Below, piece after piece: positions 50,501 through 58,600 of a DNA stretch of 64,000 nucleotides. Origin of the DNA: Pseudoalteromonas luteoviolacea (GTDB taxonomy: Bacteria; Pseudomonadota; Gammaproteobacteria; Enterobacterales; Alteromonadaceae). The stretch spans positions 62,001 to 126,000 of the forward strand of contig NZ_JAKFZS010000001.1 of assembly GCF_021654285.1 (NCBI RefSeq). Direction: 5' to 3'. Both the position numbers and the translations under genes were made by a program. Numbering within the stretch: position 1 is the first letter of the stretch; each line of letters starts with the position of its first letter. The notes beneath the pieces are model-generated. The model was not told where the DNA came from and did not search any database. It saw nothing but the letters and a program-made list of their open reading frames with translations.

Positions 50501-53500
50501 AGTATACTAAGCCATCCAGCTGCGCGTCCGTTAAAATATAGTTTAAACGAGATGCAGGGTAATCTGGGTCAAGTGGCACATACGCCGCTCCGCTTTTTAA
50601 GATACCCAATAAGCCGATGACTTGCTCAACACCTCGTCCACAGCTCAAACCAACACGCATGCCTTGTGAAATACCTTGCGATAAGAGCCCGTGAGCAACT
50701 TGGTTCGCTTTTTCGTTTAATGCCGTATAACTCCATGCTTGCTCATCATATATCGCAATGGCATCTGGCGCCTTGTGGACATGCTGCTCAAAACGATGAT
50801 GTAAAGGAGCCGTCTCACCACAAGATTTAACTTGTCCACGCAGCAACTCTAGCCGCTTCAAGTCAGCACCTGGATCACTAATTTCAACATCGCAAAGCCG
50901 CTTTTGCGGGCTATTACTAAATTCATTTAAAATGCATTGCAAGCTATCTGCAAAGCGTTCTATTGTCTCAGGTTTAAATAGCCCTCTATCGTATTCAAAA
51001 CAAAGGGCTATATGACTATCCATTTCATCAGCTTGCAAGGTCAAATCAAACTTGGTAAATAACTCTTCACTGACCCAAGGCTCAAGAGACAGCTCTGCGA
51101 TATCACCCTGATTAGCGATTGTCGAATTCAACGATAGAGCAATTTGAAATAATGGTGAAATGGCGGCACTTCGGATCGGGTTTATTACCTCAACCAAGTG
51201 TTCAAAAGGAACGGCCTGATTGTCTTGTGCGTCCAAGTTTATTTTTCGAATATACTCAAAAAACTCTAGCACTGTTTGTTCATCGTCCTCAACCGTAGAG
51301 CGTAACACTAAGGTATTGGCAAAAAAGCCAACGATTGATTCTGTCTCACGTGTGAGACGATTTGCTACGGGTGTCCCTATTAATACTTCATTGTCTCCGG
51401 AATAACGCGCAACTAAGAGGCTTAATGCACCATGAAGCAGCATAAACAAGGTTACGCCTTGATCCACTGATACTCGTTTTAATTGCTGCGTTACTTGCTG
51501 TGACAGGTTAAAAGAGTGACGAGCTCCCTCTCGGCGTGGTTCAGCGGGTCTGATATAGTCTAATGGTAGATTATGTAATGAAGGCGCGCCTTGCAAATGA
51601 TCCGTCCAATAGCTCAATTGTGCTTTTGCATCCTCGCTTTGCATCCACTCTCTTTGCCAATGGATGTAATCAAAGTAATCATGCTCTAAAGCCGGCAATG
51701 GCTGCGAAGTAGCGTCGCATAAAGACATATAAATTGAGCAAAAATCACTGATCAGTAATTGCATCGACCAAGCATCAGAAATAATATGATGTAACGTAAA
51801 CGACAGAACATGCCAATGCTTATCCATCACGATTACATTCGCTCTGAAGAGCCCTCCACGTTCTAAATTAAAGGGCTGTGTTGCCCAACGACCAATCAAA
51901 GCATGAGCTTGTTCAAATTTACTTTCTTCTTCTGCAGATGAAAGATCCGTCAGCCCTAATTGAACTGGCTTGGCAGCACCGACTTTTTGCCACGCTACAT
52001 CAGCCTCTTGCTCAAAGTGCACACGCAATTGAGTATGTCTATTCACCAATTCTGTTAAAGCTTGTTCAGCAAGCTGAGGACTAAACTCGCCTTTTATGCT
52101 CACAGCACCTGGAATGTTGTACTGTGCATTTTCACCTACTAATTGCTCTGTGATCCACAGGCGATTTTGAGAGTATGACAGCAAGCTTTTGCTGCGCTCT
52201 TCAGCAGCATTTAACATCGCATAACGAGGCGCTTCATTTTTACTTTGCTCAATATGCTTAGCCAAACTCGCTAAACCAGTATGTGTAAAAATGCCTTTTA
52301 CGCCGACATTGATACCAACAGCATCATAAATTTTACTAGTCATTCTCACAGCTAATAACGAATGACCACCAAGCTCAAAAAAGTTCGACGATTTACCTAT
52401 GACTGACTCAGGTATATCAAGCAGTTCAGCCCAAATATTGACAAGTAATAATTCAGTGACGGTCTCAGCAATTTCATAAGAGTCAGACTTTTCAATTTCA
52501 AAACTATGTTGTAATTGCGCCTTGTCAACTTTACCACTCACCGTTAAAGGAAGCTGATCTACCACCACAAACTGACTGGGAAGCATATACTGTGGCAGTA
52601 TCTCTTCAAATTCACTTCTTATGAATGTGCCTGTTAAGGTTTCTGCATTAGACACGCCCTCAGCAGGTGTTAAATAAGCCACTAAAATCTGATTTTCGCC
52701 GCTTTGCTTTAAAATAACTGCAGCTTGATTGACTGACTCATGCGCACTAAGCTGGTGCTCGATTTCTCCTAGTTCGATACGATGACCGCGTAATTTAATT
52801 TGCTCGTCTTTCCTACCTAAACATGCGATATTGCCCTTTTCATCGAGCCTTGCTAAATCTCCTGATAGATAAAGTGTCCCTAGCTGATCAGCCCAACCGC
52901 TCCCTTTGATAAACTTTTCTGCCATCAGCTCAGGTCGATTGTGATAACCCAGTGAGACGCCAGCGCCACCAATACACAACTCACCAACAGCCCCCGGCGG
53001 CAAGAGCTCTAAATTGGGACCAACAATATAATGTTGATAGCCTCCAAGGCTCTTACCGATTGTATATTGCGATACCTCTTGGGCATCTGCGGATAACTTT
53101 TGAACTGCTGACCAAACCGTGGCCTCTGTTGGCCCATAACAGTTATAGACTGACACATTAGGTACCGACGCCAAAGCAATTACTTGATCTGAAATACGTT
53201 CACCACCACTACAAATGACCATCTGTCTCGATGGGGTCCATCCTGAATCCAATAATTGTGACCAGCGACTTGGTGTACTTTGCATCAAGTCAATTTCGTG
53301 ATTATCAATCAAATTCGCCAATGCAAATGCATCATGCTGCACGCTACTTTCAGCAATAATACAACTGCCTCCAGTGGCTAGTGCCCCCATCCATTCGAAT
53401 AAAGCAATATCAAAGCTAATACTGGTCAATAGCAACCAAGTCTTTGGTTGCTCTTCAATGGCTGCCAACATGGCGTGAATAAAGTGACTTGCATTGCCAT

Positions 53501-55595
53501 GAGACACAACAACGCCTTTAGGCATACCTGTTGAGCCTGATGTATAAATAACATAAGCAGGCCAATGAGGCTCTACTTTTGGCCATTGCACATCGCCGAT
53601 GTTCATTTCTGTATCAAGCGATATTAAGTTTTTAATATTTAATGCTTTAACTTCTAATTCTTTAACTGGAAACTCTGTTTCTTGTGTCGTTAATACAAGC
53701 TTTAACCCGCAATCAGTAACGATATGCTGCAACCTTTTATTTGGTGTACTACGGTCTAGCGGAACGTAAACTAGACCGGCTTTCAAAATTGCTAACAACG
53801 AAATGACTAATTGGCAAGAAGGTTCGATATACACACCTACCTTTGCCTGAGCACTGAGTTCCATTTCAAGCAGTGACTTAGCGAGACGATTCACAGCACT
53901 ATCTAGCTGCTGATATGAGTAATGTTCATCACCACAGATTAACGCGTTACCATGTGCATTTTGGGCTGCAACTTTTCCAACAAGCTCATGAATTATATCA
54001 CTATTATACACTTCATCCTTAGCAGGGTTTGGCGCTTCGACAAGCCAAGTTGACTCTGCCTCAGAAAGCATGTTTAAGCGGCTTATGCTGATATTCGGTT
54101 GCTTACTGCACAGCTCAACGAGTCGATTAAAATGCGAAGACATTTGCTTAATTTGCGCTTCACTAAATAGCTCGGTCGCATAGATCCACTCAATGAGCAG
54201 CATGCCATTATATTCAGTGAAATTAAGCGTTAAGTCATATTGTGCAACCGGTTGAGCAGGCGTACCAGAAGTTAATTTTAAATCTGGGAGCTCAAGTGCA
54301 GCGTCTTCATTATTATGCATAACCAGCATAATCTGAAATATAGGGCTGCGGTCAGAGCGCCTTTCAGGCTTGAGCTCTTTTACGATAATTTCAAACGGCA
54401 CTTGTTGACGTTCATATGCTTCGAGCATGGTGGCCTTGGTATTGATCACAAGCGCCTCAAAGTCTTGCTGAGCATCAAGCTGATTTCTCACCACCATATT
54501 GTTGACAAAAAAGCCCAATAAATTAGCTAACTCTGCTTGCTCCCGGTTCGCAACAGGAGTGCCTATAACAGTATCAACTGCGCCTGAATAACGATAATTC
54601 CAAGCCGTATAAATGGCATTAAGTAACATAAACAGAGTAGCATCATGTTTAGCTGCAAGCGTGTTAAGGCGATCGACCACTGTAGGTGCGATCTCATCAA
54701 CATAACTCGCTCCTTCAAAGCTGCGGGTTTGAGGTCGGGTGAAGCTAAGTGGTAAACTATGGCAGGCAGGTAAATCTGATAACTTATTTTTCCAATAATC
54801 TAGCTGTGATTGCATAGCATCACTGTTCATCCACTCCCTTTGCCATACCGCATAATCAGCATACTGTATTGGCAATTCAGGTAAGTTTGCTGGCTGTCCA
54901 GCTTTTAGTTCATGGTACAAAGCAGATATTTCTTTTACCAGAATACCAAATGACCATCCATCAGAAACTAAATGATGTTGAGCTAGTACCAAAACATGCT
55001 CTTTATCAGAAAGTTTGACCAACGTTGATCTCAACATCAAATCAGTTTCAAGGGCAAAAGGTTGATTTGCTTGTTCGGATAAAAGTAATTCTAAGGCGTG
55101 TGATTGTTCATGTTTACTTAAGTGCGAAAACTCACGTCGAGATAATGTAAAAGTAATATCTCCGCATACTTTTTGGACGGGTTGCCCCTCTACTAACACC
55201 ATGTTACTGCGTAATACTTCATGGCGTTCAATAACCCCTTGAATTGCCTGCTCTAAAAACTGTGCGTTCAAAGCTCCCTGCAGATTCAAAGTGTATATGA
55301 TATTGAAGTTGCCTGTTTCTTGCTCTAATTGCTCTGTCAACCATATTCCCTGTTGGGCGTAGGATAAAGGTAGCTGTTGCTCTCTTGATACCGGTTCTAT
55401 TTCAACAAGTTGATGCTCTTCTTTGGTTTTTTCAATATCAGACAATAATTGAATAATTTGACTTTTTGATGCTCTGATCTCTGCAAGCAACTCTTTGGTC
55501 AGAGATTCTCGCTGTCCCTTTACTTTAAGCTCGCCGTTTTCAAGATATATATGGATGCCAAGTGCATTGGCTTTTTTAATTATATTTATACCCAT
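44529..55595 (-). CDS. NRPS2: TubC-C-A-PCP-C-A(Thr)-PCP-C-A(Asn)-PCP-E
   Basis: A 3688-residue trimodular NRPS starting at ATG 55595 (AAGGAATTTAAAAA upstream). Order: TubC (1-55, basic), C1 (70-500, HHLVSDG), A1 (525-1030, code D-I-F-Q-C-G-C-V-W-K, Gly-like and nearly the same as NRPS6), PCP1 (LGGHSLLAV), C2 (1140-1580, HHIISDA with Ala for Gly), A2 (1592-2105, code D-F-W-S-V-G-M-V-H-K, threonine type), PCP2 (LGGDSMKAI), C3 (2205-2650, HHALWDG), A3 (2670-3165, code D-A-T-K-V-G-E-V-G-K, asparagine type), PCP3 (LGGDSILML) and E (3250-3680; HHMIVDGVSWR, EGHGRE, VGWFTSLYP), giving D-Asn. It ends without a docking tail and the next protein lacks TubC. The A2-PCP2-C3 block is duplicated in NRPS3. 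Confidence 0.95.
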   Translation of the reverse strand: MGINIIKKANALGIHIYLENGELKVKGQRESLTKELLAEIRASKSQIIQLLSDIEKTKEEHQLVEIEPVSREQQLPLSYAQQGIWLTEQLEQETGNFNIIYTLNLQGALNAQFLEQAIQGVIERHEVLRSNMVLVEGQPVQKVCGDITFTLSRREFSHLSKHEQSHALELLLSEQANQPFALETDLMLRSTLVKLSDKEHVLVLAQHHLVSDGWSFGILVKEISALYHELKAGQPANLPELPIQYADYAVWQREWMNSDAMQSQLDYWKNKLSDLPACHSLPLSFTRPQTRSFEGASYVDEIAPTVVDRLNTLAAKHDATLFMLLNAIYTAWNYRYSGAVDTVIGTPVANREQAELANLLGFFVNNMVVRNQLDAQQDFEALVINTKATMLEAYERQQVPFEIIVKELKPERRSDRSPIFQIMLVMHNNEDAALELPDLKLTSGTPAQPVAQYDLTLNFTEYNGMLLIEWIYATELFSEAQIKQMSSHFNRLVELCSKQPNISISRLNMLSEAESTWLVEAPNPAKDEVYNSDIIHELVGKVAAQNAHGNALICGDEHYSYQQLDSAVNRLAKSLLEMELSAQAKVGVYIEPSCQLVISLLAILKAGLVYVPLDRSTPNKRLQHIVTDCGLKLVLTTQETEFPVKELEVKALNIKNLISLDTEMNIGDVQWPKVEPHWPAYVIYTSGSTGMPKGVVVSHGNASHFIHAMLAAIEEQPKTWLLLTSISFDIALFEWMGALATGGSCIIAESSVQHDAFALANLIDNHEIDLMQSTPSRWSQLLDSGWTPSRQMVICSGGERISDQVIALASVPNVSVYNCYGPTEATVWSAVQKLSADAQEVSQYTIGKSLGGYQHYIVGPNLELLPPGAVGELCIGGAGVSLGYHNRPELMAEKFIKGSGWADQLGTLYLSGDLARLDEKGNIACLGRKDEQIKLRGHRIELGEIEHQLSAHESVNQAAVILKQSGENQILVAYLTPAEGVSNAETLTGTFIRSEFEEILPQYMLPSQFVVVDQLPLTVSGKVDKAQLQHSFEIEKSDSYEIAETVTELLLVNIWAELLDIPESVIGKSSNFFELGGHSLLAVRMTSKIYDAVGINVGVKGIFTHTGLASLAKHIEQSKNEAPRYAMLNAAEERSKSLLSYSQNRLWITEQLVGENAQYNIPGAVSIKGEFSPQLAEQALTELVNRHTQLRVHFEQEADVAWQKVGAAKPVQLGLTDLSSAEEESKFEQAHALIGRWATQPFNLERGGLFRANVIVMDKHWHVLSFTLHHIISDAWSMQLLISDFCSIYMSLCDATSQPLPALEHDYFDYIHWQREWMQSEDAKAQLSYWTDHLQGAPSLHNLPLDYIRPAEPRREGARHSFNLSQQVTQQLKRVSVDQGVTLFMLLHGALSLLVARYSGDNEVLIGTPVANRLTRETESIVGFFANTLVLRSTVEDDEQTVLEFFEYIRKINLDAQDNQAVPFEHLVEVINPIRSAAISPLFQIALSLNSTIANQGDIAELSLEPWVSEELFTKFDLTLQADEMDSHIALCFEYDRGLFKPETIERFADSLQCILNEFSNSPQKRLCDVEISDPGADLKRLELLRGQVKSCGETAPLHHRFEQHVHKAPDAIAIYDEQAWSYTALNEKANQVAHGLLSQGISQGMRVGLSCGRGVEQVIGLLGILKSGAAYVPLDPDYPASRLNYILTDAQLDGLVYSEEGKASLEAVSVPNIPLCFDALAHFPTTDPEVELSSEALAYVIYTSGSTGQPKGVEISHHNVCRLFSAATEFDITSRDVWTLFHSFSFDFSVWELWGALLHGGSAVVVPSWVARSPEDFYQLLQQHQVTVLSQTPGAFYRLMEVDSREQSALALRYVVFGGEALNLAALAPWVARRGDSSPELVNMYGITETTVHVTHRRILQSDIAQSGQQSLIGRPLSDLTAYVLTPSQRLAPIGVAGELYIGGEGLAKGYLNKPELTATRFIDNPLVAGERLYRTGDVARYLGSGELEYLGRCDEQVKIRGFRIEPGEVSAALLQVAGVKQAFVQALGEPKSLVAYVVPESDNTDIGVLQGALRDLLPEHMIPSAFVLLAALPLTAHGKVDRKALPEVDMTAHQARYVAPQTELESLLAEVWSSVLDIERVGREDNFFNLGGDSMKAITAVSRSRAKGAEYSVKDLFQYQRISALANAISQQQTSSQDITEVAPFSLLTTSERAALADMPGLVNAYPQSHLQQGMLFHNMLEEQAGTYHDVFSFQLAMPWDEDAFSEALEALVARHGTMRSILQMEGARPLQLEFAQLSSLPLSVEDLRAQDEAARTARVTEWEETERERAFDLTEPAWLIHIQRLTDEQFYFHLSFHHALWDGWSVATLNTELFKLYRHALASEALPKLPAPLGYEQFIALEQAALTSSTAKDYWLSQLQDAPQPWWLSQPRRDTEKKVTALTEAQTAGIQSVAQRLAVQEKSVLLSMHAVLLSLISGQDDVVTSVVSNGRPEAEGSEQTLGLFLNSQPLRVDKLGESWGSIIKRVDDALVTLSSHRYYPLNEIQRLTGSDYSASIFNYVDFHVYDEIKDETNVEGGIGFEKINYLFETFFAKEPQSGLLSLTLKSSSHGISSEFLGRIERYFIKLIDLVCAEYDQPVKVENILSQSEVGELLSIDYNEIGDTQLYQHVHKQVEHWAVTSPDAIAVITDEAELSFSALNENANRLARYLQDAEVGIGDAVGICMEPCASLVVAMVAALKVGATYVPMEPKHPEARLQYFIDDAEISLVIVTSESLDTLPMEQIDIFLADDLWEEDAGLPEYSEENLNMPLEEFSDAYVIYTSGTTGKPKGVAVPHSSLNNYLYHAQSDYFEHTEGGVVSTAFAFDATVTSLIAPLYCGKPCQLLSTESDLIEQLQLVMQSADEPLVFKVTPSHLKGLVAVADMPLSELQHRIVVGGEQFEVALLKQCLEQVLPNGIYINEYGPTEATVGCTTAVFDRASDLSMLGEALPIGKPILGTQLYVLDSQLRLSPKGAVGQLYISGHGLASGYLNNTELTATKFIANPFSDSPDSRMYETGDLVQLSENGVMTFIGRQDEQQKLNGYRIELGEIQFELEAMEHVSRAEVLFDAQSQKVRAFIIADGECSIDLIKSTLSVTLPDYMMPASLTEVTEIPLTINGKLDKQTLLSQALSTQSEVSYQGPETAVQKTLCSIWQKLLRIEKVGIHDNFFALGGDSILMLQVMSAARKEGLSIAIKTMIANPTIASLTPKVERIAKGGKLEVSGSHHLLPIQQGLLNSDHKDHFLQSLCFTVTSELTKDGIVQLIGALYERHSALRLSFTRLASGVWESSYLPVDKVNAYDKLEFLQSDANSKEAWYCDIKQASAKVKSAYRLEDDGLFKVVLFRHEKYGQVVLLLAHHMIVDGVSWRVILKDMSDWLSQLDVSDTIEAIPETTSYQAWGRFLHDWSKQEEVLSQKSYWLTQLNDNASSIIESIPDEINNTQGNTALDEVVLTKEQTKVLLQECLQYYGVQINELLLGAIVFALSEWADKKSVRVFLEGHGREPLVDGYDFSETVGWFTSLYPVDLSAGMSKDYQNVLSHIQSQLQRVPQNGIGFGVLQHLSETADFKHADELQKQSVLFNYLGQFDQTTNQISQFEPLAIDTGSDVSLQRQREYALGFVGSVVDGCLRIQLDFNPDVIQPLAITELVKRTHDSLESILNCVIKQDF
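47941..50818 (-). repeat. 2.9-kb near-identical repeat, copy in NRPS2
   Basis: Partner of 40231-43108. The right edge is in the C-A linker just before the Thr A domain and the left edge is near the end of the next C domain. The diverged island (about 48208-48350) falls between the two lobes of that C domain, just after PRRDTE. Confidence 0.95.
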
Positions 55596-55617
55596 TTTTT
55601 AAATTCCTTAAGGACTT

Positions 55618-55640
55618 AAGCACTTTCTCCGAAAGTGCTT
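55618..55640. other. Intercistronic hairpin between NRPS1 and NRPS2
   Basis: A 10-bp perfect stem (55618-55627 with 55631-55640, three-base loop). The T-run lies on the plus-strand side (55639-55644), so it has the form of an intrinsic terminator for antisense transcription, not for the operon. On the coding strand it sits just before the NRPS2 ribosome binding site. Confidence 0.6.
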
Positions 55641-55646
55641 TTTTAC

Positions 55647-58600
55647 CTATATAGTTTCTACCACCAAGTCTGTATCTTCTGAAAATTCTGCGTCTTTCAG
55701 TAAGTAACCATCTATTAACTCTGCTTGTTGGCGAATTGTGTTCCGCTCAAAAACAACACGAATAGGCAGTGATAAATCATATTTTTCGTTTAAGCATGTT
55801 TGAAGCTTCGCCAGCAATAACGAATGTCCTCCTTGCTCAAAGAAGCTGGTCGTTACACCGACTTGCTCTACTTTCAGTAGCTCACACCATATGGTTGCAA
55901 TTGCCTGCTCCGTGTCTGACTCAGGAAGTACCAATTGTTGAGTAAAGCTTATTGAAAAGTTTAAAGTCAGTGCTTTGCGATCTTTCTTACCACTGGTCGT
56001 CATTGGTATAGCATCTACTCTGACATATGCGGTAGGCAACATATAATCAGGTAGCTTTGATTGTAAACAGCGCTTTATTTCCTCTTCTAGGTCTTGTGAT
56101 TCAGCTGTCGAGGTATAAAAAGCAACCAGTCTATGTTCATCTGCTTTTTCGCCAACAAGCGCTGTGGCGCACTGTTCAACGTGTCGGACAGACTCAATCT
56201 GACTATCTATTTCCGCTAACTCAATACGGAACCCTCGAAGCTTTATTTGATCATCCAAACGACCTAAGAAACAAAGCTCGCCATTTTGATCTAACTTCAC
56301 CAAATCACCGGTTAAGTATGCTTTGCCAGAGGTGGAATAAGGATCATCAATAAAGCGACTTTGCTGCAGGGCAAGATTACCCTCATACCCATCTGATACA
56401 CATGGACCAGCAATCATCAACTCCCCTTTTGCTCCCCAAGGGACAAGCTTCCTTTGAGCATCAACAATATAGCTTTTGGCATGCGTAAGCACTTTTCCGA
56501 TGGTGATATTTGTTTCCTCTTTCACTTCACCATGTGTCACCCATACGGTAGTTTCAGTTGGGCCATACATATTAAACAGCTGAGCATCGCTGAGCGAATG
56601 CAATTGCGCAGCCAGCTCTTGAGTAAGTACTTCACCACCGACAAATATTTGCTCCAATGTGCTCAATTTCGATTTGATTTTTGGATCTGCAAGCAACAAT
56701 GTCGCCATACTTGGTGTGCACTGTACATGCGAAACCTGCCTGTCTTCAAGTAGCTCAGCCAAAGAGCTCTCAGCTTGCTGTTCAAATTTCGCCTTGAGTT
56801 TCGTCAGCTGCTTTAACCCTTCAAGGGCGTCAGGTGTCTCAACACCAAAATCAATTAAGCAGCCGAATTCATCCACACCAGCCTGAATAAGCTTTTGCAC
56901 CATTGGCGCACAACTTTCTACGGTACCAAACAAGGCGGCTGTGCTCGCATAACGTTCAAACGCCATGTCTAACAATGCATCATCATCAATATCCTCTACA
57001 GCCTGAGCCTCAAACACTTCATTTTTTACCTGTTCGATCAGTGCCAAAGAACTGGATAAATAAGCTTTAAATGGTTCTTTCACCGTCTGCATGACCCGCT
57101 CATACTCTTGACCAATAAAAGTGTGTACCATGACTGTGACTTTACCTTTACCCGCATGACCAGCCTGCTGCCAAGCCTGATGGTAAATCGCAATTTTCTC
57201 TTCAAGTTCACTGATTGTTTGTCCAAGCAGGTGAGTAAGTACATTCGTACCCAAGCGGCCTGCATCTTCGAATGTCTTTGGACTGCCAGCTGCTGTTAAC
57301 CATATTGGTAATTGCTTTTGGACAGGCTTAGGATACACCTGCACATCGATCATAGTGCCAGCAGGATCTCGTCTTTGTATGCTTTGACCTTGCCAGAGCT
57401 GCTTGAATGTATCAATTGATTCATACATGACTTGGTGTCGGTTTTCAAAATGAGTTGGATTTAAAACAAAATCAGCAGGGTGCCAACCAGATGCGAATGA
57501 AACACCAGCTCGTCCATTAGATAGATTATCTATAACAGCCCAATCTTCTGCTATTCTCAATGTATCATTGAGCGGTAAAACACAGCTGCCAGCTCTCACT
57601 TCAATGTGCTTGGTTCTTGCAGCAATAGCTGCACAAGTTACTGAAGGGTTAGGGAATAACCCACCAAACTCTCCAAAGTGTCTTTCTGGTGTCCAAATCG
57701 CTTTATAGCCATTTTTATCTGCGTAATCTGCAGAAGATAACATCAAGTCATAGATATTTTCTTGACGTTGCTGTGCAGCGCAGCCAAAGAAAAATAAACT
57801 AAACTCAGCTGTTTCAGTATAACTTTCCTCACTTAACCTTTGATCTGGAGCAATCATCAATGGGATCCCAAATGATAAAGCCCCAAACATTTCTAACACA
57901 GAGATATCAAAAGCTAAAGGCGTTGTAGATAGCCACAGTCCATCATGCGTTACTGATTTAGATATCACAGGTTCCATTGCCTGTAAGAAACTACACACAT
58001 TCTTATGTGTGACACGCGTTCCTTTTGGTTTCCCAGTTGTACCGGAAGTATAAATGATATAGGCCAAGTCCTGAGCATTAACTTGCGGCCAACTGATATC
58101 ATTAAGGTCAATCTCAGTTATTGCAGGACCCACCGTTAATTTAGTTGCTCCTTCAATATCATCAAATGAACCATCTTCTAAAATAAAGTCGACCTTTGCA
58201 TCTTCAATGATGTAACTAATACGCTCAACGGGCATACTTTTATCAAGAGGCACATAGCACCCTCCGACTTTTAAAACCGCTATCACCCAACACAGCATAT
58301 CAGTGGAACGCTCCAGCGCAATAGCGACTCGACTCCCTGCAGATACCCCGTGCTCGGCCAAATAATATGCATTTTGCTCGACTTTGTGGATCAACTGCTG
58401 GGCGCTTAACGTAGAGTGCGCCCCAATTAAGACCGGCTTTTCAGGATGAGATCTTAGTGCACTGAACAACAACTCGGGTACCGTCACATTATCTGACTCT
58501 TGCACATCATGAACGCCAGAGCAAGATGTTAGAAATGCTAACTCTTGTTCACTCATAACTGAATGCTGTGCGATGGGGGCCGTCGGTGCACAAAGCGCTT

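Noticed and set aside
40231-50818. The long direct repeats as a mobile element
   Set aside because: The repeated block is in frame inside NRPS coding sequence, has no transposase, inverted ends or target duplication, and follows domain borders; duplication or gene conversion explains it.
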